DNA of 64,000 bases, taken from contig CM060732.1 of assembly GCA_030704615.1 (NCBI GenBank), positions 23,684,001-23,748,000 of the forward strand, read 5' to 3'. The stretch comes from Takakia lepidozioides (lineage: Eukaryota; Streptophyta; Takakiopsida; Takakiales; Takakiaceae). Numbering within the stretch: position 1 is the stretch's first letter; each line of letters starts with the position of its first letter. The notes below the pieces were generated by a model, which saw nothing but the letters and a program-made list of their open reading frames with translations, made no database searches and had not been told where the DNA came from. Made by a program: the position numbers and the translations under genes. Below are positions 33,401 to 44,994 of the stretch, in pieces.

Positions 33401-35090
33401 ACTTCGGCAACTTGGTCTGCCAAATCATCCACAGAAGATAGTGCTTGATTTGTTGGAATTTCACATGCCCCTACCTGCCACATAACTAACAACAGGACGT
33501 TCGGGAGTTTGCCGACCTGCTAAACCCGAGCAAATTGGACAGGATTTGAGTCACTAAAATGAAGAGATCTCAGGCTTGAGAACAGTCATGACTGGTGGTA
33601 TCTCTAGACCTGCTGTGTCCACCAATTCTCAAAAGTGTTCACAAAGGATGAGGCTGCAGCCCAGCGTTATATCTATATCTCTTTCCCTGTCATAACAAAG
33701 TCTAGATACCAAAAGGCATTACACTAACCTTCTTTGAGTATTTCCAAGCTCCATGTCATCGAAACATTTAGTCAAGTCAACAGGAATTTATACAGTCAGG
33801 AAAGCAACATATAGTTAGTATAATGGATTTAGAACGGACCTCATGACCAGGGGCATCAATGTGGTAGATACAGAAGTTATGAAAAAGCACAGATGCCGCC
33901 TCAGTGCACGAGAAAAGGCCTTCAAAGCAAGACAAGTCTGTTATCAAGCACAAGCATGTCACAAATCAGCTGTTTGCTTCTCTGTTTGAACCTAGGGCAA
34001 CATTACCCATAGCCTGTGAAGCCTCTGCCTCAGCGAATCACTTCGCCCTCAATTATTGGCTTCACGGCCACAGACATGGCAATGTGCCAGAACCACCTTG
34101 TATGACATTCTCAAAGCACAGTAGGCCACCGAAATCTACTACAGAAAAAGCTTCTTGTTATGTCACAATCTGTTAAGCGACGACTCGGGACTACCAGAAC
34201 TCTACTCAAGGGCCAGGGGTCGCAGCCTTCACCATCATCTCGTCTCCTCAAGCTGACTGTATGTATTTAGATACGATATTCACTGAAAGGGCTGAGAAGA
34301 AACCTCACAATTAAGGCCCACGTCAGGGTAAGTGACGAGAGCAGGTTTGTCTTGGTCACCGCAGACTAGAACCGAAATCGGACCATGTGATGTGGATACC
34401 ACGAACTCCTGGGGACAAGTATGACAACACAAAATTTTCAAGTTCTACATGTACACAATGCAAAAACTTTCCTGGTATAACACTGTACTGCTGTAAGCTG
34501 AGATGGACATGATCCCCTTGCATACAATGATCTGGCTGTAAAGAAAGATTCACCAACTACGCCATGAAGTGACATAGGAACCACACTCGGACACACAGGG
34601 TGCAGCAGTCAGTTTCTTGCCATGGAGATGAACAATTCACATAACTCATTAAGTCCAAAATTTTCAATGCACAATTATCCTTAGGTGCTCATATTCCCCT
34701 CCCCTTCACCCTGCCCTTTTCTCTCCCTCCTGTTCCCGGGATACCTTCCTCTGGACAGTATGTGGACAAATACATGTAGTGAAAGTAGCTCCTCTATCAA
34801 TCGCAGCTTTCCGAATGAGGGTACTGCGTTATTCCTTCCGATTCCGAGGTAAACACCAATTCCTCTACATTCTCCATGAATCTCGAGATTTGAATACATA
34901 CCACGGCATTTCCTTACAAAATGTAACTGTTCCTGAACCTCAAGATTCCTTCCTCAGAGACGACCTCTAGACATGCACAAGGCTGGATGTAGCAAAGATT
35001 TGTTTGTGTCGAGGGGGACGGATAAGATACCTGGCCTCCCCAAGGCACCAAGTCAATATCCAATCTGATCGCAGCACTCTCTTCCTCCAT
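30449..35090 (-). CDS. NDL: NDL (N-MYC downregulated-like, NDRG family) gene, 11 exons
   Basis: Exons on the minus strand: 35090-35031, 34408-34309, 33937-33840, 33474-33386, 32986-32926, 32693-32607, 32455-32378, 32136-32083, 31624-31569, 31230-31095, 30679-30449. Every intron is GT-AG, all phases agree, and the total is 1050 nt or 349 residues, the usual plant NDL length. Landmarks: [161 protein letters not shown] proteins have an alpha/beta-hydrolase fold without catalytic activity; here the nucleophile elbow reads GVAAG, lacking the serine. In Arabidopsis NDL proteins bind G-protein beta-gamma and affect auxin transport. Intron 8 holds a LINE family A fragment. No break was seen. Confidence 0.95.
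30771..30870 (+). repeat. Short LINE family A fragment in NDL intron 10
   Basis: After a short CT run, CACCAACTTTGAAAGTCTCG and AGGCTGAGCC match the stretch found at 42148-42180 in the long LINE copy. It is antisense to NDL and lies wholly within the intron. Confidence 0.65.
31747..32025 (+). repeat. LINE family A 3' tail with triplicated terminal unit in NDL intron 8
   Basis: The fragment begins after a CT run with TACTACCGGCGTCAGCCC, includes CAAACAGAGCGTGGGGTCAA, and ends with three tandem units of about 45-50 bp. Each unit contains AATGGCNACAAGGCTA(C/T)(G/A)GCAAAC and CGTCTTATGAGTAC. Other copies have one such unit. It is antisense to the NDL gene. Confidence 0.8.
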
Positions 35091-36860
35091 AGCCAGCTAC
35101 AGAGAGCGCGAAAATGTTCCGAGGGTGAGGATGCCCCCTCCTTCCTACAAAGCTGTTGTCAATCTGATGAGTCTACTGGTATTCATGGTGAGCACACTCT
35201 CAGGTGAACTCGCTCTCACAGCGCTAGTCTTCGTCTTCAGAGACTAAAAATATGGAGTGTACATCAACAATCCGAATATAAATTCTGCATCAGAATCCAT
35301 GTACTGAGTGAATTGTCAGATATCAGACAGGAGTGTCTGACAGGAGTTTAAATCCTAAACCTGCTCAGGATTGCGCTTCCAGAGCTAACGTGTGATGAGT
35401 GCCATTATTTTGTTATTGGACGTTGACTGCTTGCTAGACTGCAACACGTCTGAAGCAGCAGACATCCGGGCTCCATAATCTCGCCCCCAAATAATGCACG
35501 GGCGAGCAGCTGGAGAAAGCCCGAAATGATGTCACCAGACAACCACTACCCTAGAGTGTGAACGGGGGAGAGGGACAGGGCCAGAGCCCGATAGCGACAA
35601 GCCACTGGAGCGTGCATGTGGTAGTCTGACTGGATGCCACCTGCTCCTCGCCACTGTAGCAGATCAGTGCAACTAGTGCAACACAGCAGATCAATGCCAA
35701 CAATCAGCCGCTAGGGAGAGTGGAGATCGAGGGCCCCACTCTCCCCCCTCTAATTAAAGCGCAAGAATGCTGCTGCCTGCCATGCAGATCATGGCCCGGA
35801 CAAAAGAAATCGCAAACCAAGCGAGACGACGACGAGAGACACAAGAGAGGGGTCCTGCGCGGCAGTTGGGGGGCCACAACGCGCTCTCCGTTTTCACTCG
35901 CAACCTTGCTAGTTTTTACCCCCGCCCGATAACGGGCCCGCGTTCTCCGCTGATCCACCACGCGGCTCACTGCGCCCGCGCTACGTGCGCCGCTCGGTCC
36001 ACACCGACCACGAATAGTAACTGCGTGCGCGCCTGGCTTTTGGCCAACCGGTAGCCGCGGTCGCCCGCGCTCCGTCCGCGGAGAGCGAGAAACGCGGTTC
36101 TGTCCGTTAGGGCATCCCAAGCGGCCTCGCGGAATCCAGCTGGACACTGCCAGGTGGCCTGCCCTCACCTACTTTGCTATCTTCGGGCTTCCTCCCTTTC
36201 TTACCGCCCCAATTGACATAGGGGATAAGTCAGTTATCATTTTCATTTTCGTAATTTAAGAAACGAATAAAAACTGAAATATGTATATCCTCCTTCGTGT
36301 AGCAGTTCGATTTGTTTTCTTTCTTTGTTTTCTCAGTGCATGAAAAAAATTCCCTTAAAATAAATAAATAAATAAAAGAAGGATGTACAGCAGGGTGGAT
36401 GGTCGCGGGAGGTTTAACACGTGCGACAGGGTGAACCTGCCCGTTCCGTGGAATGGGGTAGGGCTATAAAGGCAGCCCCGCTGTCGGAGCCCGTGATGTA
36501 TGGGCCCGGCCCGCGATATAATTGGCGGGGCCCTCATTCAATGCCCGTCGTGCCCCTCATTCTCATAATTTGCCTTCTTTTACACTCCATTTACTTAGGA
36601 GATCCAACGGTTTCAGCAACGGACTGCAGAGTCTTAGCCAACTTGCGCTGCGAGCCTCTAACCGCTGGATAAACCTCCTTCCTGAAAGTCCGACTTATCG
36701 TTTAAGTGACCAACGGTATACTCAATTTCGTCCGCACGTTTCTTCATCCTGTCGGTGTGTTTCATCCATACTAGGCAGATGGATAAATGCGCGCAGATGC
36801 AGCCTCATCCGTTTCCACATTCATCACCCGCCCCAGTTGGACGGATGATTGTTAGTGGGT
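35091..36860. promoter_or_regulatory. 5' flank of NDL with CpG-rich stretch
   Basis: The bases immediately upstream of the NDL start codon (higher coordinates) should hold its 5' UTR and promoter. CpG density rises strongly between about 35690 and 36130 (for example GCCCGCGCTACGTGCGCCGC), well above the rest of the window apart from the CACTA end. No TATA box can be chosen with confidence. The stretch 36420-36840 has further GC-rich parts (GCCCGGCCCGCGATATAATT) but no recognised gene, so a divergent transcript is possible. Confidence 0.35.
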
Positions 36861-37280
36861 TGCTTGGGTAGTCCTTTTTGTTTGGACAGCAGGCTGGCCA
36901 CCCCATTTTGTTCATGACCAAGAGTAGGTGAAGAGGAGAGTGGGGTGGGGGGGGGCATCAAAGACTTGCATTGAGTGTGAGGAGTTGGTCTGGTAGAGTG
37001 TATGTACTCTCTGCATACTCAAAGCCTTCCATGGCTTCTTGAGTTATTTTTTATTTATCAAACAACTTATAACCGAAAAATAATGTATCGTAAGTTGGGC
37101 TATGAAAAGTGGGATTACTTATATCATAGATTGATACCAGTGGTCAAAAGTTTGAAGAAAAGTTCCATACCTGTAATCTGGAGTCTGGAGTTCCATATCT
37201 GTAATCTGGAGTTGAGTGCTTAGTGTATGTTTGTGGCTGTAAATCTGTGAGAGAGATGTGTGGGGTGGAAAGACATAAAT
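36861..37280. other. No gene recognised
   Basis: Short stretch with duplicated phrase CTGTAATCTGGAGT(C/T)(T/G)G near 37170 and 37198. Nothing else seen. Confidence 0.3.
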
Positions 37281-37290
37281 GATATGGGTG

Positions 37291-37515
37291 ACCAACAGTC
37301 AGTAGCTCAGTTGGTTAAGTGCACTGAGTGCCACCCAGATGATTCTGGGGTCAAATCTTGCTACTGACGAGTGTGGTATGGTTCCTGGGTGGTTCCCTTC
37401 CTACGCCTCATGGCGGGTTACTGTGAAAGAGGTTATTTTCTCCTCTCACTATTAAGGGGCCTGATTTGTGAGCTGGCGCTCCCAGGTGTTTCCCTTAAAA
37501 AAAAGAAAAAAAAAA
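37291..37515 (+). mobile_element. tRNA-derived SINE with 10-bp TSD
   Basis: The head contains GTAGCTCAGTTGGTTAAGTG (box A type) and GGGGTCAAATCTTG (box B type, 45 bp further), with the arrangement of a tRNA gene whose acceptor ends pair (CAGTCAGTAG with CTACTGAC). A tRNA-unrelated body follows (GGGGCCTGATTTGTGAG), then CCCTT and an A-rich tail. The direct repeat GATATGGGTG flanks it at 37281-37290 and 37516-37525. This is the complete structure of a SINE inserted by target-primed reverse transcription. Box B has TCAAATC instead of TCGAATC, so own transcription may be weak. Confidence 0.9.
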
Positions 37516-37574
37516 GATATGGGTGGTGAATTTCCATTTTAGATCGCGTTATGCTTTGCAATCTCTTTTTCACT

Positions 37575-37905
37575 AGTAAATTTTAGGCATATCCAACTTT
37601 TAGAAGGGCCTGGGATGCCAAACATATTCTCCGCCTAATCTGCTACTGTAAATTGGCATTAGCAATAATAGCCACCAGCTTATCACATCATGACAATGTC
37701 GCCCTCAAGCTTAGATTTCATATCCTCAAGCTCCGTTTTTACCCCCTTGAGTGACTTTCATTTCCACCACCTTGAGCTCCAGTTTCACAGCTTTTATGTG
37801 TTGCATATGGTACTTCCTTAGTCATTCCCAATAACTTGAAATCTCAATAAAACCTTGAAAATCAGCTAAAACCCTAATTAATCTATAACCATGGAGTAGT
37901 ATAAT
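37575..37905. repeat. Dispersed repeat, copy 2 (see 576-850)
   Basis: Same order of motifs as copy 1, including TTGGCATTAGC, CTCAAGCTTAGATTTCATAT and the end GAAATCTCAATAAAACCTTG. Confidence 0.5.
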
Positions 37906-38640
37906 AACTGATCCAGACACAATGGTATGACTTGATCAGGTTATTTCCGTCCCTACATTACTGAATATTAAGGGCCATAGTAGAACACGACCAAGCTCCG
38001 ATGATAGATCAGACAGAACACAATACAACCTCGCAAACTTTCTCCACTACAAATCGTATGCACATAGACGGCTAAGAAATTCTACCTCCAGCTGAAGGTG
38101 GAGGTGTGCTCGACGCTCGTAGAGCGCTTAATTTTGGTTGGACAGTGAAACCATGAAGAAATGAACTTACTTACCTCTTTGGCTAGAATAGCATGTGCAA
38201 GTAGGGAAAGATCAATCAACACTCGAACTCATTTAAATATTTTGTCAATGGGATTTTGTTTTCGCTTAAATATTTGTTGCCCTTGAAATATATCTTTTCT
38301 CTTGAAATCTCAATCATGTGTTTCAAATTCGACATCAATATTATTTTTTGTTTCTATCATTTATTCCCAAACAGGGGACAGTGGCATTTATTGAGTATGA
38401 TGCCCGAAAACCTCTAAGACGACTAAATTATTCTGAGAATTCATCCTCCATTGTATTTATAAGTAGAGAGGGAAGAATTTCCTGAAGATGGTTTTCCTAT
38501 TTATTTGATACGTATTTGATCTGGTCTTCTTACATTTCTGGCATGGCTAAATCAATGCATGTGTCTTATGTTCGAGCTTCATTAGCTGATCAAAAAACTT
38601 ACTTACATATTCATTTTGTTAGAGGATCATATGGCTACTA
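37906..38640. other. No gene recognised
   Basis: AT-rich flank of the SINE-like array. Stops occur in all frames. Confidence 0.3.
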
Positions 38641-40880
38641 TTTCATACATACTAGGGTAGCTTGTGCCGCTGGCCAGTGTCATCTAAGTAAGTTTTTTTC
38701 CACAGAGTCTACGACCAGATTTGAACCAGAGACCTTTCCCTTGATATCTCTCCCATCGAGGCTCCAACCATTGTCCTAGGAATGCCCACTTTGCCATTTA
38801 CGTTTTTTTTTGTGAATTTCCAGTGACCAAAAGTACTTGGAATTCCACATCTCCCTCGTGAAGGGCCAATCATTGCTCCAGGAAAGCCCACTTTGCTATT
38901 TTTCCCGAATTTCCAGCGACCAAAAGTACTTGAAATTCCAAATCTCCCACGTGAAGGGCCAATCATTGCTCCAGGAAAGCCCACTTTGCTATTTTCCCGA
39001 ATTTTCAGAGACCAAAAGTACTTGAAATTCCTTATCTCCCGCACTGAGGGTCCAAAAATCATGAGACAAAGCCGGTGCACCCCTCCTCATCGAGGGCTTT
39101 CCAACGGTACCAAGCACCAGCGCCGGGCCCCGCGGTTTAGGAGATCTCAACGACGCTACAAACAAAACAAACAAAACAAAACAAAACAAACGTCTCGCTT
39201 CATATATTGACTAGGGTAGCATGTGCCGTTGGCCCAAGTGTCCAATGTCATCTAAGTCCAAGTGCATCAATATATGAAGCAAGCCATATCTAATAAAAAA
39301 AAATTCCACAGAGCCTACGACCTGATTTGAACCGGAGACCTTTTCCTTGATATCTCTCCTCTCGAGGCTCCAACCATTGTCCTAGGAATGCCCACTTTGC
39401 CATTTTTGCTATTTTTTGTGAATTTCCAGCGACCAAAAGTACTTGGAATTCCACATCTCCCACATCGCAGGTCCAAAAAATCGTGAGACCAAGCCCGTGC
39501 ACCCCTCCTCGTCGAGGGCTTTCGAACCGTACCAAGCACCAGCGCTGGGGCCTTGCGGTTTGGGACATCTCAACGTGACAAAACAAACAAAACAAAACAA
39601 ACGTCTCGCTTCATATATTGACTAGGGTAGCATGTGCCGTGGGCCCAAGTGTCCAGTGTCATCTAAGTCCAAGTGCAATCCCCTATGTATCAAAGTGCGT
39701 CTCCTATGTTGAGGCCCAAATGCAACCTTTAGGGTAGCCTGTGCCGTTGGCCCAAGTGTCCAGTGTCATCTAAGTCCAAGTGAAATCCTCATGTATTTAG
39801 AGACCCTCCTATCTAGGCCTAGGGTAGCCTGCGCCATTGGCCCATGGGTTAAGAATGACATCTAAGTCCAAGTGCAATCCCCTATGTATTCAAGTAGTGT
39901 CTCCTATGTCAAGGCCCACGCCCACGTGTGAATTTCTTATGTATCCAAAGTGGGTCTCCTATGTCGAGGCCCAAGTGCAATTCAAGTATCCAAGTGCATC
40001 TCCAATGTCCAACGTCATCTAAGTCTAATCATTTTTTTTCCACAGAGCCTACGACCAGATTTGAACCGGAGACCTTTCCCTTGATATCTCTCCCCTCGAG
40101 GCTCCAACCACTGTCCCATGAATGCCCACTTTGGCATTTTTGCTATTTTTTGTGAATTTCCAGCACTTGGAACTCCGGATCTCCCACACCGCAGGTCCAA
40201 AAGTCATGAGACCTCCTCATTGAGGGCTTTCCAACGGTACCAGCACCACCGTCGGGGCCTAGCGGTTAGGGACATCTCAACGCTACAAAACAAAACAAAA
40301 CAAACAAACGTACGTCTCGATTCATATATTGACTAGGGTAGCCTGTGCCATTGGCCCAAGTGTCCAGGGTCATCTTAGCCCAAGTGCAATCTCCTATGCA
40401 TTCAAGTGCGTCTCCTATGTCTAGGCCCAAGTGTGGTCTCCAAGGTAGCATGTGTTGTTCCCCAAGTGTCCAAGTCCAATCAATTCAAAGTGCGTCTCCT
40501 ATGTCTAGGCCCAAGTGTGGCCTCCAGGGTAGCATGTGTCGTTCGCCCAAGTGTCCAAGTCCAATCATTTTTTTACCACAGAGCCTACGACCAGATTTGA
40601 ACCGGAGACCTTTTCCTTGATATCTCTCATGTCGAGGCTCCAACCATTGTCTAGGAATGCCCACTTCGCTATTTTTCGGGAATTTCCAGCGACCAAGAGT
40701 ACTTGAAATTCCACATCTCCCACACCGCGGGTCCAAAAATCATGAGACCAAGCCCGTGCACCCTTGCTCGTCGAGGGCTTTCCAACGGCACCAAGCACCA
40801 GCGCTGGGGCCTTGCGGTTTGGGACATCTCAACGTAAAACAAACAAAACAAAACAAAACAAACGTCTCGCTTCATATATT
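38640..40880 (-). repeat. Array of four SINE-like units with tRNA-like box
   Basis: Four related units lie at about 38697-39190, 39300-39618, 40032-40331 and 40568-40878. Read on the minus strand each has ATGGTTGGAGCCTCG(A/G) (box A like), GGTCTC(C/T)GGTTCAAATCTGGTCG (box B like, split here for length only), CTCTGTGG and a short A run. Each also holds a body with CCAAGTACTTTTGGTCGCTG and a (TTTTG)n tract. Unit 1 contains an extra triplication of about 93 bp (38818-39005). Between units, CAAGTGTCCAGTGTCATCTA recurs many times with spacing that varies. Box sequences suggest descent from a tRNA-derived retroposon that was then amplified in tandem. Confidence 0.65.
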
Positions 40881-40937
40881 GATGAGATGGATAAATCTTG
40901 GAATTCCCTTAAAAAGCTTTATCAAAAAACAAATAGA

Positions 40938-41100
40938 TTTTTTATATTTTGATGACCACCACACAATTTTCAGCGATTATATGTATACATAATGCTCAAG
41001 CCAAGTTTTTGAGTAATGTGTCTTTCAAAATGTAGTTGATGTTAAATTGATAAAAATATCTTTTTGTTCAAATATATTGCCTCTCATATTACCCTTTACA
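40938..41100. repeat. AT-rich dispersed repeat, copy 1 (second at 44122-44295)
   Basis: ATATTTTGATG.ACCACCACA, AATTTTC..., then GCCA.GTTTTTGA and TTGA.GTTAAA.TGAT occur in the same order at 44122-44295. It is the left flank of the long LINE copy, so the LINE may have inserted into it. Confidence 0.55.
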
Positions 41101-42415
41101 GGCATAGGGGAGACTCCAACCAATCTCCAGGAGTTGATTGATTGCGCGAAGAGATACTTTGATCTTTGGGGGCTAGAGGCTAATGTCAGCAAATGTGCAG
41201 TGGTAGCATTCAACGACAGAGGAGAGGGAGGAAGTGATCTTAAGTGGCAGTGGGGTAGCCAAGAGATCCCGGTCATCCCTTCCTACACTTACCTGGGCGT
41301 TGAGTTTTCCTCCAATTGTAATTGGGATGCACATATCCGGAAAGTTGTTCAAACTGGCAAGGGCAAAGCTCTGGGGCTCACTAAATTTTTCCACTGCAGA
41401 GGGGTCAACTCTGAGGTTAAGAAAACCATGCTTTGTCGCGTTATTAGACCTGCCTTGGAGTACGGATCTGCAATATGGGTTGGTAACTCCAACCAGCCTA
41501 AGTCTCTAGAATCCATTCAAGTGGCGGTGCTTAAGGAGTGTATGTCAGCATGCTCCAAAACAGCCAATGTGGCTGTTCGGGGTGAGTTTTGCATTCTGTC
41601 CTTAAGCTCCCGACGAGATGAATTCAAGGTCAGATGGTGGGGTCAGCTGCAACATATGTCCAACACCAGATATCCTAAGTTAATCGACTCTATATCTTGG
41701 AAACAGGACCGCCCTGTCAAACAGGCTAAGTCCTGGCAGAAGAGAGTAGAAGAGATCCTCAAGGACCTGGACCTGGATCCGCAAGTCTTGACCCTGCTGG
41801 ATAAATCTGACTTAGAGGCTGTAGTGTCCTCAGCCATGTCTGTTGCCATGAGATTGTCTGATGAAAATGAAGTTAGGCAGAAAACTTCCCTGAACTTGTT
41901 TCCAGTCTGTGACATGGGGGAGGACATCTTGGATGACCTCAAGGGTCTACCCACTCTCGGCACCAGACTGAAATTTAAACTCAGGGCAGGAAGCCTACCT
42001 TTGAACAGCAAACAGAAGCAGAGAGGAAACCGTTGTGTGGGCAATCTGAAGACAGTATTCATTTTCTGATACACTGTCCGGGGTTCTCTCACCAAAGAGA
42101 CGCTCTCTTCAAATCTATCAAGGGAATTGTGCCTGTACCCCTGTTTACCAACTTTGAAAGTCTCGAGGCTGAGCCAAAAGCCCAGGCCCTCCTGAGGCCT
42201 AGTTTTTGGGCAAATCACATGGCAGATTGATGCTTGTGTGAAGGGATTTCTAGAGGATATCTGGAAAACCCGGATTAATTCTATATATGAAGGTAAGTCT
42301 TACTACCAACGTCAGCCCCTGACAGAGGTAGGTTCTGTCCCTTTTGTTCCCGCTCAAACTGGGCGCGGGGTCAATGGCCACAAGGCTACGGCAAACAACG
42401 TCTTATGAGTACAAT
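41100..42415 (+). pseudogene. LINE family A, longest copy, 5'-truncated ORF2
   Basis: The frame open through 42069 reads GETPTNLQELIDCAKRYFDL, WGLEANVSKCAVVAF, IPSYTYLGVEFSSNCNWDAH, MLCRVIRPALEYGSAIWV, then a long C-terminal region with DILDDLKGLPTLGTRLKFKL. WGL..N..KC....F and YLGV are the reverse transcriptase thumb-side motifs of LINE ORF2. The catalytic YADD box is missing because the copy is truncated at about 41100. A frameshift near 42030 leads into CGQSEDSIHFLIHCPGFSHQ, the zinc-knuckle end, open to 42230. The 3' tail (GCTACGGCAAACAACGTCTT) ends near 42415. The similar CHQRDALF ending in other copies shows one family. Confidence 0.85.
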
Positions 42416-42875
42416 CTCTAACTCTACCTACCCTCGGCTCTAGAGTGAAATTTGAACTCAGAGTAGTGAGTCTATTGAACACTAAACAGATGCAGAGAGG
42501 AAAGGGAGATTGTTAGTGCCTGCCCAACAGTTAGACCCCAACAAGCCAGGGCTTTAGGCTCAGCCTCGAGATTTCAAAAGTTGGTGCAGGCACTATGTTC
42601 TTGATGATCCTGAAAAGGGTTACTCTCTGGTGAGAATACTCCGGACTTTGTATGAGAAAATGGATATTGTCTTCAGGCCCCTTGCACAGCAGATTGGTGC
42701 TTGTCTGAAGAGCTTTCTAGAGGAAACCTAGAAAGCCCAAACAAATTAGTTATATGACAGTAAGTCCCCATCGTGGAGTGAGCCCCTAACAGAAGTAGTG
42801 TCTGTTCCCTTTTGTCCTGCTGGGTGTCTATGGCCACAAGGCTACGGCAAGCATCTTATGAGTGCATTGTATCTA
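42416..42875 (+). repeat. Second, more decayed LINE family A 3' end, in tandem
   Basis: Directly after the long copy, CTACCCTCGGCTCTAGAGTG, then AAACAGATGCAGAGAGGAAA, GCCTCGAGATTTCAAAAG and the tail CACAAGGCTACGGCAAGCAT repeat the last 450 bp of the LINE in the same order with many changes. All frames have stops. Confidence 0.7.
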
Positions 42876-44121
42876 ACTCTAAAAAAGTTACAGGAGGTCT
42901 AGCAGGCCTACAGGGTCGATGCCTTGAAGGGTCCACCATAGCCAACACTGGCAGTTGGTCAATAAGTACATAACTAGTGCAATAACCACAGGAACACCTG
43001 TTTCAAGGTACAGGGCTAAAGGAGCAGTGCTGGAACCCTCTCATACTTTCTAGCGTGAGTTAGGACCAGCCCTTAAATCAATGGACAGTTCTGGAACCAT
43101 ATTGTCATAAGTTGTGCATAGGCACTACAGCAATTTGGGGCTTAAAATCACAAAACCTGGTCGGCTGAAACCCTACAACTGGTTCAGGATGGTTAGTGGA
43201 CACTACTGTGCAACAGTCAACTCTTGCGAAGAATGGTCAATGATGACATCTTTGTCTCTCTTTCTCTCTACTATCCTTTTCACTCGACGATTATGACGTC
43301 AATCCCTGCGATTCCCTGTGACTGGATTTTTTTATGAGTTGTTCATTAATGCTAAAGAAGTTCCAGGCGGCATATACTCTGGCAGGTTGAATTCCCACAA
43401 CTAGATCCCTTTTTTAATGCCGAGAAGCATTCTTGACGTAGTACGTGCCCTCAGGGACTCTCTCTCTCTCTCTCTCTCCTTCCTGTAGTCAATTTTCTTT
43501 GTTTCTTCTGTCCCTCTCCACTTGGCTAAGGTGAATATGCTCATGAAGCAATATCACAACTCAATTCAATGGGTTACTCTCTTCTCATGTTTTCCTGCTG
43601 TGAAAAGGATTCTTTGCTTGTATTTCAAAGGCCTGGTAAGTTAATGTACGTTACGAGCTAGGTTCAAGCTAAGTTAGGGGACTTGATATGGCTTGTTTTG
43701 CCATGTGCAGGTGGGCAGTGGACCCACAATTGGACATTGTGGTACCTGCAAAGAGCACACCATGGCCTGCCCTCCCTATCCAACAACCTTCACCTCCACC
43801 ACCTCATCCCACCCCCATTGTGGAGGGACCGGGAAGGCAATAAGGTGGCCAGTCGGGATCCCAAGCCCAAGCGGACAAGACGGAAGCGTCAATCTACTCG
43901 CGGTAAAGTGACTGAGGACATGCGGGACTCGACTGTGACCAAAGGCTTACAGTCACGGCAATAAGATTCTTCTGTGCATAATGTGAGGGAGGTCCTCATT
44001 TTGGGGTGTAGTAGTCAAGGTGTAATGAGGTGTATTTGCAACAAGGGAAGGTCTTACAAAGCCCAGATCATGCTATAATTTGAGACATTGTTCGATTTCA
44101 AGAAATCCATAATAGACTATT
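42876..44121. other. No gene confirmed; one exon-like Pro-rich stretch
   Basis: Around 43709-43905 a stretch bounded by CATGTGCAG and CTCGCG/GTAAAG is open in two frames; one reads PALPIQQPSPPPPHPTPIVE, the other ends KPKRTRRKRQSTRG. It could be an exon of an unknown gene. A CT run lies at 43459-43479. Confidence 0.25.
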
Positions 44122-44295
44122 TTCTATATTTTGATGGACCACCACATAATTTTCTGAAGTTATGTTCTGTATATGTGTGTGTCTATATATATATATATAC
44201 CACAAGCCATATTTTTGAAGTATCTCAAAAAATCCAGTTGAGGTTAAACTGATCTAATAAAATATATTTCTTTCGAATATATTACCCCATAATTT
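44122..44295. repeat. AT-rich dispersed repeat, copy 2
   Basis: Matches 40938-41100 in motif order, with an inserted TATATATATA run. Confidence 0.5.
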
Positions 44296-44994
44296 ATGGT
44301 CTAGTCGAGCAGAATTTTGTGGGAGTTTTTTTGTAGTAGCTTATAATCTTAGGTCCACGAAAACATTATTATGTATGTATTTCCATAGTGGAATCTAGCC
44401 AACTCCGGAGGTATGATGCATAACTAGGCTCAACGTTAAACAATTGGAATTTATGGATGAATGGTGGTAGGTAGTTGCACTAGTTTTAGTGCAACGGGCT
44501 AACAAAAATGTCCAAAAAAATCAAAACCACCTTAAAATGGTTGATAATGTACGAAGTTGATTTTGAATATTAGCCCATGTTATCAAGCTCTATCACTCAA
44601 TAATAAAGGTGTGTGTTTTTCTGGAAATGAGAGAATGGAAATGCACAATACATAATCTCCCAAATCCTAAGCACATCTGCTCAATGCGTGATCATACATT
44701 GGTCAACCTTCATTTAGCCGACTGGTCTATTACAGGATTTAGCAAAGAACTTGGCTCAAACATGTCGGAACTAATCAATAAACATTAACATATAATTTCA
44801 CATTATCATAAGCTCAGAAACTTCACATCTCCTATTGGAATTCCTCAATCAGCATAGCCGGGCCTGAATCAAACATCAATGGACTAGGCCTTTCGTCTTC
44901 ACTGGGTGTTGCTGCTAAAAAAATAACCGATTGTGAGAGGGTCCCTAAAACATGATTTTCCTAGCTTTAGGTATTGGCCTCTTAACTCCTAGCT

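Noticed and set aside
34356-34556. Extra NDL exon upstream of GAGTTCGTGG
   Set aside because: The frame leading into 34408 has no usable donor; the exon at 35090-35031 joins in phase and matches the family start.
37297-37370. A tRNA gene
   Set aside because: The tRNA-like head is followed by a body and A-rich tail and flanked by a target duplication, so it is a SINE; box B is also altered.
41643-42218. Minus-strand ORF of 191 codons
   Set aside because: Shadow of the plus-strand LINE ORF2 fragment, which shows reverse-transcriptase-associated motifs.
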